Positions 17,830-25,795 of a stretch of 64,000 nt of DNA are shown here, one piece after another (positions within the stretch are counted from its first letter, which is position 1; the number at the start of each line of letters is the position of its first letter). Under the pieces are notes generated by a model. The model made no database searches and was not told the origin of the DNA. It saw only the letters and a program-made list of their open reading frames with translations. The stretch is from Candidatus Omnitrophota bacterium (lineage in GTDB: Bacteria > Hinthialibacterota > Hinthialibacteria > Hinthialibacterales > Hinthialibacteraceae): the NCBI GenBank assembly GCA_013177805.1, contig JABLXU010000019.1, positions 1-64,000 of the forward strand, written 5' to 3'. The translations under genes were made by a program, and so were the position numbers.

Positions 17830-20800
17830 TTAGTTCTGAAAATAGCCTTCGAAAAATTCCCGCAGGGGGCCGGGATACATGGCCCGCTTGATCTTAGCCC
17901 AGGTCAGCTGATCGGCAATGCAATAATACAGATAGGTGTTTCCTCGATATTCGATGATATCCGGATCGGAGGCGTTGATGCCTTCATTCCAATCCGGCCG
18001 GAGTACCGGATTGGCCGCGCTCCATTCCCACTCGTTCAGGTCCTTGGAGCGGGCCAGGTATGTCTCGAAATACCAGCGCGGCGCGCGGTGTTCCAGGTAC
18101 AAAAGATAGTAATATCCACCGGCATAGCGAATGCAGGGGCAGGCGGCGTAGCGGTCCTTTAAAAACACCGCGTCCGGCACTTTGCTCCAGTTCACCAAGT
18201 CCCGCGAGACGGCGAATTTCACGCTGAAAGGCGTGTATTGGGGATCGTCGGATTCATAGGCCATGACATAACCCTGATCCGTGGCGCAGACCGAGCTGTT
18301 GAAGAGATGCTCGTTTTCCTGCTGAATGACCACCCGGCTTTGCCAGTTTTGCAGATCCGGCGACATGAGCAAATTGACATCGTTCCAACGGTTGCCTTCT
18401 CCCCACCGGGATGCGTAAACATAAACCGTACTGTCTTGGACAAACGCGCAGGCCAGGCTGTAACCTTCTCCGAACCGGGCCAGGATTTTGCCGGTGTCCG
18501 CTTCCCGGATTCGCAGATAATATTGGTTCTGTTCACCTTCAGCCGCCGGGCGGATACATTCCAGCAGGCAGAGTTGGCCTTGCCATTCCAAAGGTGATAT
18601 TTCACAGTATTCATTGATGATTCGATCTTCTTTCCTTAGTTTGGAAGGCAGAACCGGTTGCGGCGGCACCACGTCCTCAAAAACCTGGACCGGCCAATGA
18701 CCCAGGCGGCGCATGCCGGCGGGGACTTCTTGCTCGAATTGCACATAGGCGGACACGGGCGGCGTGGTGGAATAGCGGATTTCGCCTTCGCCCGCGCCGA
18801 AGACTTTGTAACCCATCAGCAGGCAATCTTCCAAATCGACATGCAGCCATTGGCCCTTGATTTTGCTGTTGATGATCCCGGTCGAAGGTGTCCCGCGGGG
18901 CTGGGAAAAGTTCAGTGAGATCAGCCGGCAGCCATGCAGTTTCACGCGGGTGTACCCTTCATATCCAGGATTCCCGGCTTGCAAGGCGTTGTCCGGCCCG
19001 ACCAGGACACAATCCTCGAAGGTGACATCCGGAAAGTCCGGCGTGGTTTTGTTTTCCGCGCGGATGTAAGCGCCTCCGGCGTCGCCCCACCAATCGAGCG
19101 ACCAGAGATGGCAGCGCCGGAAGATCACCGGCTCATCGGGCCGGGCGATGAAGTTTGCCGCGCCGCCGCCGAAAGCCCGGCCGATCCCCACGCTGTCTTC
19201 CACGACGATCGTGAACGGCTCCAGTTTCGGGGGAAGATCCCAAAACAAGCCGGCATCTCCGCCCGTGGCGTACACATGACGAATCCGCCAGCGGTCCCAC
19301 GCCACGCCCGAAAAATCGGGATTGGCTTTGAAATTGCTCCACCAATCGACGGATTTGAAGCCTTTGTGGGGGTCGCCGCAATCCAGGACGGCATAGCCCG
19401 CCGCGCCCGATCCCCATGTGCCATCGAAATCCGCCAGCAATTGGTTATAATTGCCTTTTGCCCCTTTGTAAGCCGGCGAGAGATTCGCCTCCATGTACGT
19501 ATCCGGGCGGACGATGATCCGGTGGCCGCCCTGGTCATCCGGCACGGCGTCCAAGGCCCTTTGGATGCTATGAAACGCCTTCGCCCACGACGATCCATCG
19601 GAATCATCCCCCAGTTTGGATACATAGATTACGCATCCGGCTTTGGTTATATAGCGGATCAGCAAAGCCATATCCAGCGGGCTGGGCGCGGGCTTGTATT
19701 TTAAGAAAAACGCGGCCAATCGTTCCCGGACTTCCGGCGCGAAGGGACTGAGCCGCAGCCAACGCCCGGGAATCTGCACCAGATTGGGATTGGAGCCCGG
19801 ATTCCCGGTGATCTCGCCGAAGAGCACGCCGTTGTTGAGGCGGGCGAAGCCTTGCGTTACGGTTTTGCCCAGCCGGGCCATGTCTTCGCGGGTAAATATC
19901 TGGTTTTCATGGGCCAATAAAACCGGCAAGGCCATGGTTAAGGCCGCGTGGGATATGTCTTCCCCCCGGATGTCTTCCGTGGATTTCGTTTCCGTAACCG
20001 GATCGAGGGGAAGCCAGTAAGGCCAATAATACGCGCCGTCCGGCGCTAATGTCAGGCGGTTTTTGATATAGCGGCCGATGGCTATCGCCCGATGATAGTA
20101 GACTTCTTCGCCGGTCAGTTTCCCCAAAAGCCATAACGCTCTGCCCATGCTGCTCAGGCGGTTGCCCGGCAGCGGTTTGCCCTCCAACGCGTTTTCCTGA
20201 TCCATGCCAATGTAATGGCCTTCCCCCTCTGCCGGGCCGTCCCGCCATTGGCGGTCGTGATAATGCAGGCTTTCCCGGGCGGCGCGCAGGATGGCTTGAT
20301 CCGCGTCTCCCCATTCGTTGCGCAGCACCGGATTTTCCCGCGCCAGGAGCAGAAAATCCAATATCGGATACACGATCATCCCGGTATGAACAGCAAACAC
20401 GGCCCGGCCGCGTTCCGCGTATTTGTCCGAACTCCACGCGGGCGCGGTTTTTCCGGTCCAGAGCGTGACCCCGCGGATGTCATCCCGGGCCGCCAGCACG
20501 GCTTGGACGCATTGCCGGTTCGCGTCCAGATAGCGCCGATCGCCGGTGCCGCGGTACATCTCGTTGAGAGCCATCATGAAATAGGCCCATCCCCAGGCGA
20601 TGCCGCCGTTATCGTTGTTGATGGTTTTCAGGTTTTCCACCCATCCTTCCCTCAGAAAGAGCGCATCGAAGCGGGCCGGTGAGGCGTATTCCTCCAGCCG
20701 GGGAAGGGGTTTTACTTCCGGAAACTGGGTTAGAAACCGCCGCGTATATTCGGCGTCCTGTTCCGCTGTCCCCATCCCATCCGCGGAGGCGGCCGCCACC

Positions 20801-20868
20801 AGGCCAAGCGCCACGGAAACGCCCACTGCCCACCAACCAACAACCGCATAATACCTGCCTCGTGGCAT
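17830..20868 (-). CDS. Large secreted three-domain polysaccharide-acting protein (alpha/alpha region + beta-helix + GH43-like propeller)
   Basis: 1012 residues with a signal peptide (residues 6-30, ending ASA). Residues ~40-395 are helical with Trp/Tyr-rich repeats (GIAWGWAYFMMALNE, GRALWLLGKLTG) like alpha/alpha-barrel glycan hydrolases or epimerases. Residues ~410-690 begin IYVSKLGDDSDGSSW and continue as a right-handed parallel beta-helix (short Asp/Gly-rich turns, VTFEDCVLVG). Residues ~745-1012 carry MSPDLQNW, VSRDLVNWSK and SKDLNEWEW, typical of GH43/GH32-type five-bladed propellers. ATG at 20868 has GGGAG upstream; a TTG at 20892 was rejected. Monocistronic and divergent from the first prepilin gene. 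The substrate is unknown. Confidence 0.75.
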   Translation of the reverse strand: MPRGRYYAVVGWWAVGVSVALGLVAAASADGMGTAEQDAEYTRRFLTQFPEVKPLPRLEEYASPARFDALFLREGWVENLKTINNDNGGIAWGWAYFMMALNEMYRGTGDRRYLDANRQCVQAVLAARDDIRGVTLWTGKTAPAWSSDKYAERGRAVFAVHTGMIVYPILDFLLLARENPVLRNEWGDADQAILRAARESLHYHDRQWRDGPAEGEGHYIGMDQENALEGKPLPGNRLSSMGRALWLLGKLTGEEVYYHRAIAIGRYIKNRLTLAPDGAYYWPYWLPLDPVTETKSTEDIRGEDISHAALTMALPVLLAHENQIFTREDMARLGKTVTQGFARLNNGVLFGEITGNPGSNPNLVQIPGRWLRLSPFAPEVRERLAAFFLKYKPAPSPLDMALLIRYITKAGCVIYVSKLGDDSDGSSWAKAFHSIQRALDAVPDDQGGHRIIVRPDTYMEANLSPAYKGAKGNYNQLLADFDGTWGSGAAGYAVLDCGDPHKGFKSVDWWSNFKANPDFSGVAWDRWRIRHVYATGGDAGLFWDLPPKLEPFTIVVEDSVGIGRAFGGGAANFIARPDEPVIFRRCHLWSLDWWGDAGGAYIRAENKTTPDFPDVTFEDCVLVGPDNALQAGNPGYEGYTRVKLHGCRLISLNFSQPRGTPSTGIINSKIKGQWLHVDLEDCLLMGYKVFGAGEGEIRYSTTPPVSAYVQFEQEVPAGMRRLGHWPVQVFEDVVPPQPVLPSKLRKEDRIINEYCEISPLEWQGQLCLLECIRPAAEGEQNQYYLRIREADTGKILARFGEGYSLACAFVQDSTVYVYASRWGEGNRWNDVNLLMSPDLQNWQSRVVIQQENEHLFNSSVCATDQGYVMAYESDDPQYTPFSVKFAVSRDLVNWSKVPDAVFLKDRYAACPCIRYAGGYYYLLYLEHRAPRWYFETYLARSKDLNEWEWSAANPVLRPDWNEGINASDPDIIEYRGNTYLYYCIADQLTWAKIKRAMYPGPLREFFEGYFQN

Positions 20869-21184
20869 TGCTTGCTCCCTTCCCGCAGACAAGAATCCTC
20901 GTGATTGATCCCCGGGGCGATCTTACCGAAAAAATTCAACACTTGATAGGACGCAAGAATTACTCGTGTTTTCATTCAAAGGGCGGGAGTTCAATTTTCA
21001 ATGAAGAAAGCCGGGAGCGCAGAACCGCGGGGCGAGTTGTATTAAGTTGTAAAATCGCGGATTGGTGAAATTAAACGGATCCGTCCATCGCTTGACATGG
21101 TTTCGGAAGATCCCTAGAATTTTCCAACCATGTAAAATCATCCAGAAATTCACCATTATTCTCTCCTGGGGGTAGGCCATTACC
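20869..21184. other. Divergent intergenic region upstream of the first prepilin gene
   Basis: 316 bp without a gene. Its right half carries the promoter at 21092-21120. No promoter was recognised for the leftward gene. Confidence 0.5.
21092..21120 (+). promoter_or_regulatory. Sigma-70-type promoter of the first prepilin gene
   Basis: TTGACA (21092-21097), 17-bp spacer, TAGAAT (21115-21120), 65 bp before the ATG at 21185. The same -35 and -10 hexamers recur before the second prepilin gene at 22119-22146. Confidence 0.75.
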
Positions 21185-21895
21185 ATGTTGGAAACCGGAA
21201 AATCTCAACTGTCTTTCACATTGATTGAATTGTTGATCGTCGTGGCCATTATAGGGATTTTGGCGGCCATCGCGGTACCCAACTTTCTCAACGCGCAAAC
21301 CCGGGCCAAGATCGCCCGTTGCCATGCCGACATGAAGGCGTTGACCACGGCCATCCAGCTCTTCACCACCGATCACAACAAGATGTTGGTGGACATCCGG
21401 GATGACGACACCACCATCGGCACCGACCGGATTCAAAAGGATTTTCAAGGCGTGGGTTGGAACGGGGGATCGGGCAACCGGAACAATCTGGCGGTTTTAT
21501 CTCCTCTGACCACACCGGTATCCTATATGGGATCCATTCCGCGGTCGCCCTTTTTCCCGGCCCACTTGTTCAACATCAACAGCGGCAACAACGAGGCCTT
21601 CGGCCGTATTGGGAACGATGCCTACGCGTATTGGGACAACGATCCTGAAATCCAAGAACCGGCCGGCAACGATCATCAGGATTGGAACCTCAGCGCGCTG
21701 GGGCGGTACGTTCCCCGCTTGAAACCGTGGGATTTCATCCTCATTTCATTTGGGCCGGCGGCCAATACCTCCACCACCTTGAACTCGGGATTGCCCTACC
21801 ATCCCTCAAACGGCCTGAACAGCAATGGAGAGATTTTCTTGACCAATTACGGCCTTACGAATGAAAACGCTTCCGACCGTAAGACATACAACTGA
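21185..21895 (+). CDS. Prepilin-type N-terminal cleavage/methylation protein 1
   Basis: 236 residues with a short leader ending QLS, then FTLIELLIVVAIIGILAAIA and VPNFLNAQTRAK, the classic type IV pilin/type II secretion pseudopilin helix with Glu at +5. The residue before the cleavage site is Ser rather than the usual Gly. The C-terminal ~190 residues are polar, Asn/Gly-rich and unlike known pilin heads, with PSNGLNSNGEI near the end, a motif shared in form with its paralogues. It probably forms or decorates a pilus or type II-like fibre, exported and processed at the inner membrane. It has its own promoter and is a single-gene unit. Confidence 0.88.
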   Translation: MLETGKSQLSFTLIELLIVVAIIGILAAIAVPNFLNAQTRAKIARCHADMKALTTAIQLFTTDHNKMLVDIRDDDTTIGTDRIQKDFQGVGWNGGSGNRNNLAVLSPLTTPVSYMGSIPRSPFFPAHLFNINSGNNEAFGRIGNDAYAYWDNDPEIQEPAGNDHQDWNLSALGRYVPRLKPWDFILISFGPAANTSTTLNSGLPYHPSNGLNSNGEIFLTNYGLTNENASDRKTYN

Positions 21896-22118
21896 CATCC
21901 CATCAAGAATAGAACTTGTTTGACAGATTACGCGCCGCACGTCACGCCCTATGGGTATACGATGGGAACCGCCCTCTTTCATTCCTTAGGAAGGGAATTT
22001 TCCTATCACTCCTCCTCATGCCTCAGAGGGCACAGGAGGGGTAGAAAATCCAGGTATTCAATAATTAAAAGCCAAAAACAGTAGAATTATTCGGAATTCC
22101 GATAAAGAGGGCTGATTC

Positions 22119-22146
22119 TTGACATGCTGGTTTTTCTTCCTAGAAT
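22119..22146 (+). promoter_or_regulatory. Sigma-70-type promoter of the second prepilin gene
   Basis: TTGACA (22119-22124), 16-bp spacer, TAGAAT (22141-22146), 45 bp before the ATG at 22191. Same hexamers as the promoter at 21092-21120. Confidence 0.72.
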
Positions 22147-22190
22147 GAAAAAGGGGCGTGAGGTTTTTCATCGGATGGGAGGATATTTCA

Positions 22191-22823
22191 ATGTATAAGT
22201 GGAAGTCGGAGTTCAGAGGTTTTACCCTGATCGAATTGCTGATCGTGGTCGCCATTATCGGCATTTTGGCGGCCATCGCGGTACCCAACTTTCTTAACGC
22301 CCAAGTGCGGGCCAAGGCGGCGCGGACTTTCGCGGACATCAAAATGTTATACGACCAGGTTCACATCCGCAAATTTGATACCGGTTTATGGCTGATCGAC
22401 GGGAATGACGCCGGGCAAGGACCGGAGGATAAATGTTCTCTGCGGGGCGGGTACAGTTTTTGGGGGAAAACGCCATCCCAAGTGGGCGTGAACACCAACG
22501 GGTTGGGAGAAAATCATTGGAACGGCCGGATTTGGGAGCAATTGACCACACCCGTAGCGTATATTTCATCCATCCCCCTGGACCCGTTCGCCAAAGGGCT
22601 GTTTTATGGCTATGAAGACCGGGATTGTTCGAACACGGTAGGCAGCCACTGGCTGATGTTCGCGGCGGGACCGGACGGGGATTATGGCGACTGGTACACC
22701 AACCGCCGGGCCATGCCGTATATGCCCAGCAACGGCGTGGTTTCCAACGGGGACATTTGGAAGGCGGTCAAGCTGCGGGGCAATTTGTGGGAAGAAATCG
22801 GCCTGTTCGACTCGTATTTCTAA
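22191..22823 (+). CDS. Prepilin-type N-terminal cleavage/methylation protein 2
   Basis: 210 residues; the leader ends FRG, then FTLIELLIVVAIIGILAAIA. This is the only one of the four prepilins here with the canonical Gly at -1. GGGAGG 8 nt upstream decides the ATG at 22191 over 22158. The N-terminal ~35 codons are nearly identical at DNA level to the gene at 21185, after which similarity stops apart from the LTTPVAYISSIPLDPF and PSNGVVSNGDI motifs that recur in the family. A probable pseudopilin with a specialised head domain; the partner system (secretin, ATPase, prepilin peptidase) is not in this window. Confidence 0.9.
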   Translation: MYKWKSEFRGFTLIELLIVVAIIGILAAIAVPNFLNAQVRAKAARTFADIKMLYDQVHIRKFDTGLWLIDGNDAGQGPEDKCSLRGGYSFWGKTPSQVGVNTNGLGENHWNGRIWEQLTTPVAYISSIPLDPFAKGLFYGYEDRDCSNTVGSHWLMFAAGPDGDYGDWYTNRRAMPYMPSNGVVSNGDIWKAVKLRGNLWEEIGLFDSYF

Positions 22824-22897
22824 ATCCAATCTGTTGTGGTGGCGGGCCGGCAGGGGGATCGCATCCGGGGTGTGATGCTGTACGCGCACAGCCCGAA

Positions 22898-23188
22898 TCA
22901 TAGTGAGGAAGATTCATCAGCCGCCTCTCCGTCAGGGGAGGCGGTTTTGCCGTCTGAGGGGATAGATACCTGGGATATGATTTCCTCTGCCTTTTCCGCA
23001 TCGTCTTCAAACACTAGGATGCGCGAGTGGCCGTAGGTTTCCTCGAACAGGCCATCGAAGGCCTCGTCGTGGAAACTTTGGACGACATACCGGATGCCTG
23101 CATCATCCAAAGCGCCCTTGATCAAGGTTTCGTGGACCTCGTCATTGGTGGTGCCCACAGGCACCAGGTTTTCGTCGGTATAATCCAT
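22898..23188 (-). CDS. DUF2007-like putative signal-transducing protein
   Basis: 96 residues. The core LVPVGTTNDEVHETLIKGALD...GIRYVVQSF...SRILVFEDDAEKAEEII fits the small DUF2007 fold found in many bacteria, sometimes fused to transport or signalling modules; its function is not established. ATG at 23188 has AAGGAG at good spacing; an ATG 72 nt upstream lacks one. The acidic/Ser C-terminus overlaps a hairpin that looks like a terminator for the convergent prepilin gene. Confidence 0.75.
   Translation of the reverse strand: MDYTDENLVPVGTTNDEVHETLIKGALDDAGIRYVVQSFHDEAFDGLFEETYGHSRILVFEDDAEKAEEIISQVSIPSDGKTASPDGEAADESSSL
22921..22948 (+). terminator. Probable intrinsic terminator downstream of prepilin 2
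   Basis: CCGCCTCTCC-GTCA-GGGGAGGCGG (10-bp stem, one G-T pair) followed by TTTTG. It lies 98 bp after the prepilin stop, inside the 3' coding end of the convergent DUF2007-like gene. Confidence 0.55.
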
Positions 23189-23243
23189 CGGCGTTTCTCC
23201 TTGAAAAACAGATGGCATCATCCGGAAAGTGTGAACCGGATGA

Positions 23244-23385
23244 GGGAAAATCGATTCCATTCACTTCGGGATGAGGGCGGGCACTCAGGTCCGTCCCGCA
23301 AAATTCCCCTCACCCTTACCCACACCCCGAGATAGAACCTATCAAATGGATTCCCTCACAGGGAGAGAGGCGAAGGGGCGAACCG
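23244..23385 (+). repeat. Interspersed modular repeat, copy E (both hairpin modules)
   Basis: ATCGATTCCATTCACTTCGG, then GGGCGGGCACTCAGGTCCGTC, then CCCCTCACCCTTACCCACAC. The first two blocks match 55702-55750 and the second is a diverged unit of the 48.7-kb array. A further CCCTCACAGGGAGAGAGGCG follows at about 23350. Confidence 0.6.
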
Positions 23386-23410
23386 GGCCCATCTCCCAAG
23401 AAGGATCGTT

Positions 23411-24490
23411 TCACTCCGATTTCACCGCCGTATTGCATCCTTGGCCGCGGCGGGTCCAGGTCAACTCCAAGTCGTCCATCATTTTCCAGTCGAGTTCCGG
23501 TTCGCGGCCGGCGGTGGTGAGGTAATTGCCGATCATCATGCTGTCCGCCCCGGCCAGGAAAATCAGGCTTTGCAGGTCGCGCAGGTTGGATTCACGGCCG
23601 CCGCAGATCTTGATTTCCTTGCGCGGCAAAATAAACCGGAACAGGGCGATAATGGACAGGATGGTCAAGGGGGCCAGCGGTTCGCGCGTTTCGAGAGGCG
23701 TGCCCTGAATGCGGTGGAGGAAATTGAGGGGCACGGTGTCGACATCCAGTTCACGCAGGGTGAAAGCCATGTCGATCCGGTCGTCCCAGGTTTCGCCCAT
23801 GCCGAAGATGCCGCCCACGCAGAGGTTCAGGCCGCAGGCGCGCGCGGTCCGGATGGTTTCGATCCGGTCCTGGAAGGTATGGGTGGTGCAGATGGAGGGA
23901 TAGAAGCGTTCCGAGGTTTCCAAATTGTGGTTGATCATGGTGACGCCGCATTCACGCAGGTATTGGAGCTGCTCGCGGGTACAGATGCCCACGGAGGCGT
24001 GGATGTCGAGATTCACCTCGCGCTTGAGGGTCTTCACGATCTCACCGAGGGCCTGCAGTTCCTTGTCGTTTTTGATGCCCCGGCCGCTGATGACCACGCC
24101 GAACGACTCGGCCCCGTCGCGTTCGGCCAGGCGGGCGGTTTGCAGGACTTCCCCGGGTTTCATCAGCCCGTATACCGGGGCGGCGGTTTGGAAGTGGGCG
24201 GATTGGGCGCAGAACGAGCAATCCTCGGGGCACGCGCCGGACTTGGCGTTGACGATGGAGCATAGGCTGACGGTGTCGCCGCGGAACCGCTCCCGCAGAC
24301 GTTTGGCGTAGTGGAACAGGAGCATCGCGTCGCGCTTATCGATGGCCGCGAGGCGGGCGGCTTCCCCGCGGGTGGTTTCGTGCCCTTCCTCCAGAATCCG
24401 GCGTGTCAGATCGTCGAGAAAAACCGGGAGTGGAAGCGCGGGATCTTGGATATCGTGATTGAGAACACAGACAGATTCGTGAACGGTCAT
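23411..24490 (-). CDS. bioB: Biotin synthase
   Basis: Radical SAM enzyme that inserts sulfur into dethiobiotin. The [4Fe-4S] motif CPEDCSFC gives Cys87, Cys91 and Cys94; SGACPEDCSFCAQSAHF is diagnostic for BioB. Further family blocks are NHNLETS (with the Asn/Glu pair), GGIFGMGET and ICGGRESNLRDLQ, with the conserved Arg near the second cluster. 359 residues, slightly longer than usual because of an N-terminal ~35-residue extension. ATG at 24490 has AAGGAG 9 nt upstream; the TTG at 24508 was rejected. No other biotin gene is in the window, so it appears as an isolated gene. Confidence 0.95.
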   Translation of the reverse strand: MTVHESVCVLNHDIQDPALPLPVFLDDLTRRILEEGHETTRGEAARLAAIDKRDAMLLFHYAKRLRERFRGDTVSLCSIVNAKSGACPEDCSFCAQSAHFQTAAPVYGLMKPGEVLQTARLAERDGAESFGVVISGRGIKNDKELQALGEIVKTLKREVNLDIHASVGICTREQLQYLRECGVTMINHNLETSERFYPSICTTHTFQDRIETIRTARACGLNLCVGGIFGMGETWDDRIDMAFTLRELDVDTVPLNFLHRIQGTPLETREPLAPLTILSIIALFRFILPRKEIKICGGRESNLRDLQSLIFLAGADSMMIGNYLTTAGREPELDWKMMDDLELTWTRRGQGCNTAVKSE

Positions 24491-24595
24491 TGGGTCAAAC
24501 TCCTTCAACCGAAATCAGATGGATTGTAGCACCGATCCATCCGTCTGTCTGGACAATGATTGGTCTGGAACATGAGTAGAGATAAAAACAGCCGT

Positions 24596-25795
24596 TTAAC
24601 GGGCTGGGGTGATTTCAACCGCGGGCGCGGCGGTATTGCCCCCGCCGTTGTCCCACACGATGGTCCCCGTGATCCCGGGATAGGGCGCGAGGCGGGTGAT
24701 GGCCTCCCATAATCCAGCCCGGTTGAGACCTGCCTGCCGAATCCCCTCGACCACCAACCGGGCGGCGTCGTAAGCATACGCGGCAGCCTCCAGCGGCCGT
24801 TCGCCATAGTACCGGATGTAACCGCGCGTGAATTTCCAGTACGGGCCGCAGGTTTTGCGGATGGGAAAAGGAGCGGCGAGAACCATCGTCCCAGGATACG
24901 CCGCTACCAGTTCGCTCCGTGGCAAGCCGGGAATCCAGGGGACCAGGATGGTGAGATCCGCCCGGGCCTCGCGCAACGTCTGGAGCAGTGAGATTAAGTT
25001 TTTCGGGGGGAGGTGGACGGCCAGGCCCTCGGGCGCAAACGAACACGCATGCCGCACGGTTTCCCTGTAATCATCCGCCGTGGGGGATACGGGGATGTGA
25101 AACACCAGGGGAACACCCTGGGAGGCCATCACGCTTTCCCATTCCGCGGCGGCCATGCGCCCGTCGTGATTCGAGGCAAAGATCAATCCCACCCGTTTTA
25201 AGCCACGTTCCAAGATACCCCGCTGCACCAGGGCCACAGCCTGGGCGCGGTCGTCGGGGGGAAGGCGGAAAATCCACGGAATCCGGATGTGCGTGAGCGA
25301 GGGATCGGAAGAGACCGGGGATAACAGCGGCAAAAAAGCTTTGGTAACAATCTGCTGGGCGACATGGGTGGATTCGCCATCAATGGAGCCGATAACCGCC
25401 CATACGCGGTCTTCATACACCATACGGATTACCTCCTTGGAACCGGCGCCCCAGGGATCATCGGCCCAGCGGGAGATCAGAACAAACGGTGTCCCTTGAT
25501 AGCCGCCCTGGGCGTTGGCTTCCTCCAAGGCCAGTGACGCGCCCCGGATGAGCGCGCGGCCCACGGGCTGACGGGGATCATCCGGCGCGAACAGGCCGAT
25601 GCGGATCTGATCCAATTCGGCGGGATCCGCTGACATAAGCTCCGGCCCGTGGAACTCGAGCGGATCATCCAGCATGCGGCGGTAAGGCGGCCAGCCTTCT
25701 CCAGCAGAAAGAGCGTGGACAAAGAAGAAGAGGATAAGGAGGATGGGGAACAAGGATTTATGGAATAATCTATTGGTCATGTTCATTTTGCGCAT
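24596..25795 (-). CDS. Periplasmic branched-chain amino acid-type (LivK-like) substrate-binding protein
   Basis: About 399 residues with a hydrophobic signal peptide (LFPILLILFFFVHALSAG). The body fits a type I periplasmic binding protein: IRIGLFAPDDP at the first strand, LALEEANAQGGYQG, VWAVIGSIDGESTHVAQQI and KAFLPLLSP, followed by RGLKRVGLIFASNHDGR in the second lobe. No permease or ATPase gene is nearby, so it may serve as an orphan receptor or use a distant transporter. Its start overlaps the end of the heparinase-like gene (three in-frame ATGs at 25795, 25786 and 25780; none has a strong ribosome-binding site), implying translational coupling. The start choice is uncertain by up to 5 residues. 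Confidence 0.75.
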   Translation of the reverse strand: MRKMNMTNRLFHKSLFPILLILFFFVHALSAGEGWPPYRRMLDDPLEFHGPELMSADPAELDQIRIGLFAPDDPRQPVGRALIRGASLALEEANAQGGYQGTPFVLISRWADDPWGAGSKEVIRMVYEDRVWAVIGSIDGESTHVAQQIVTKAFLPLLSPVSSDPSLTHIRIPWIFRLPPDDRAQAVALVQRGILERGLKRVGLIFASNHDGRMAAAEWESVMASQGVPLVFHIPVSPTADDYRETVRHACSFAPEGLAVHLPPKNLISLLQTLREARADLTILVPWIPGLPRSELVAAYPGTMVLAAPFPIRKTCGPYWKFTRGYIRYYGERPLEAAAYAYDAARLVVEGIRQAGLNRAGLWEAITRLAPYPGITGTIVWDNGGGNTAAPAVEITPAR

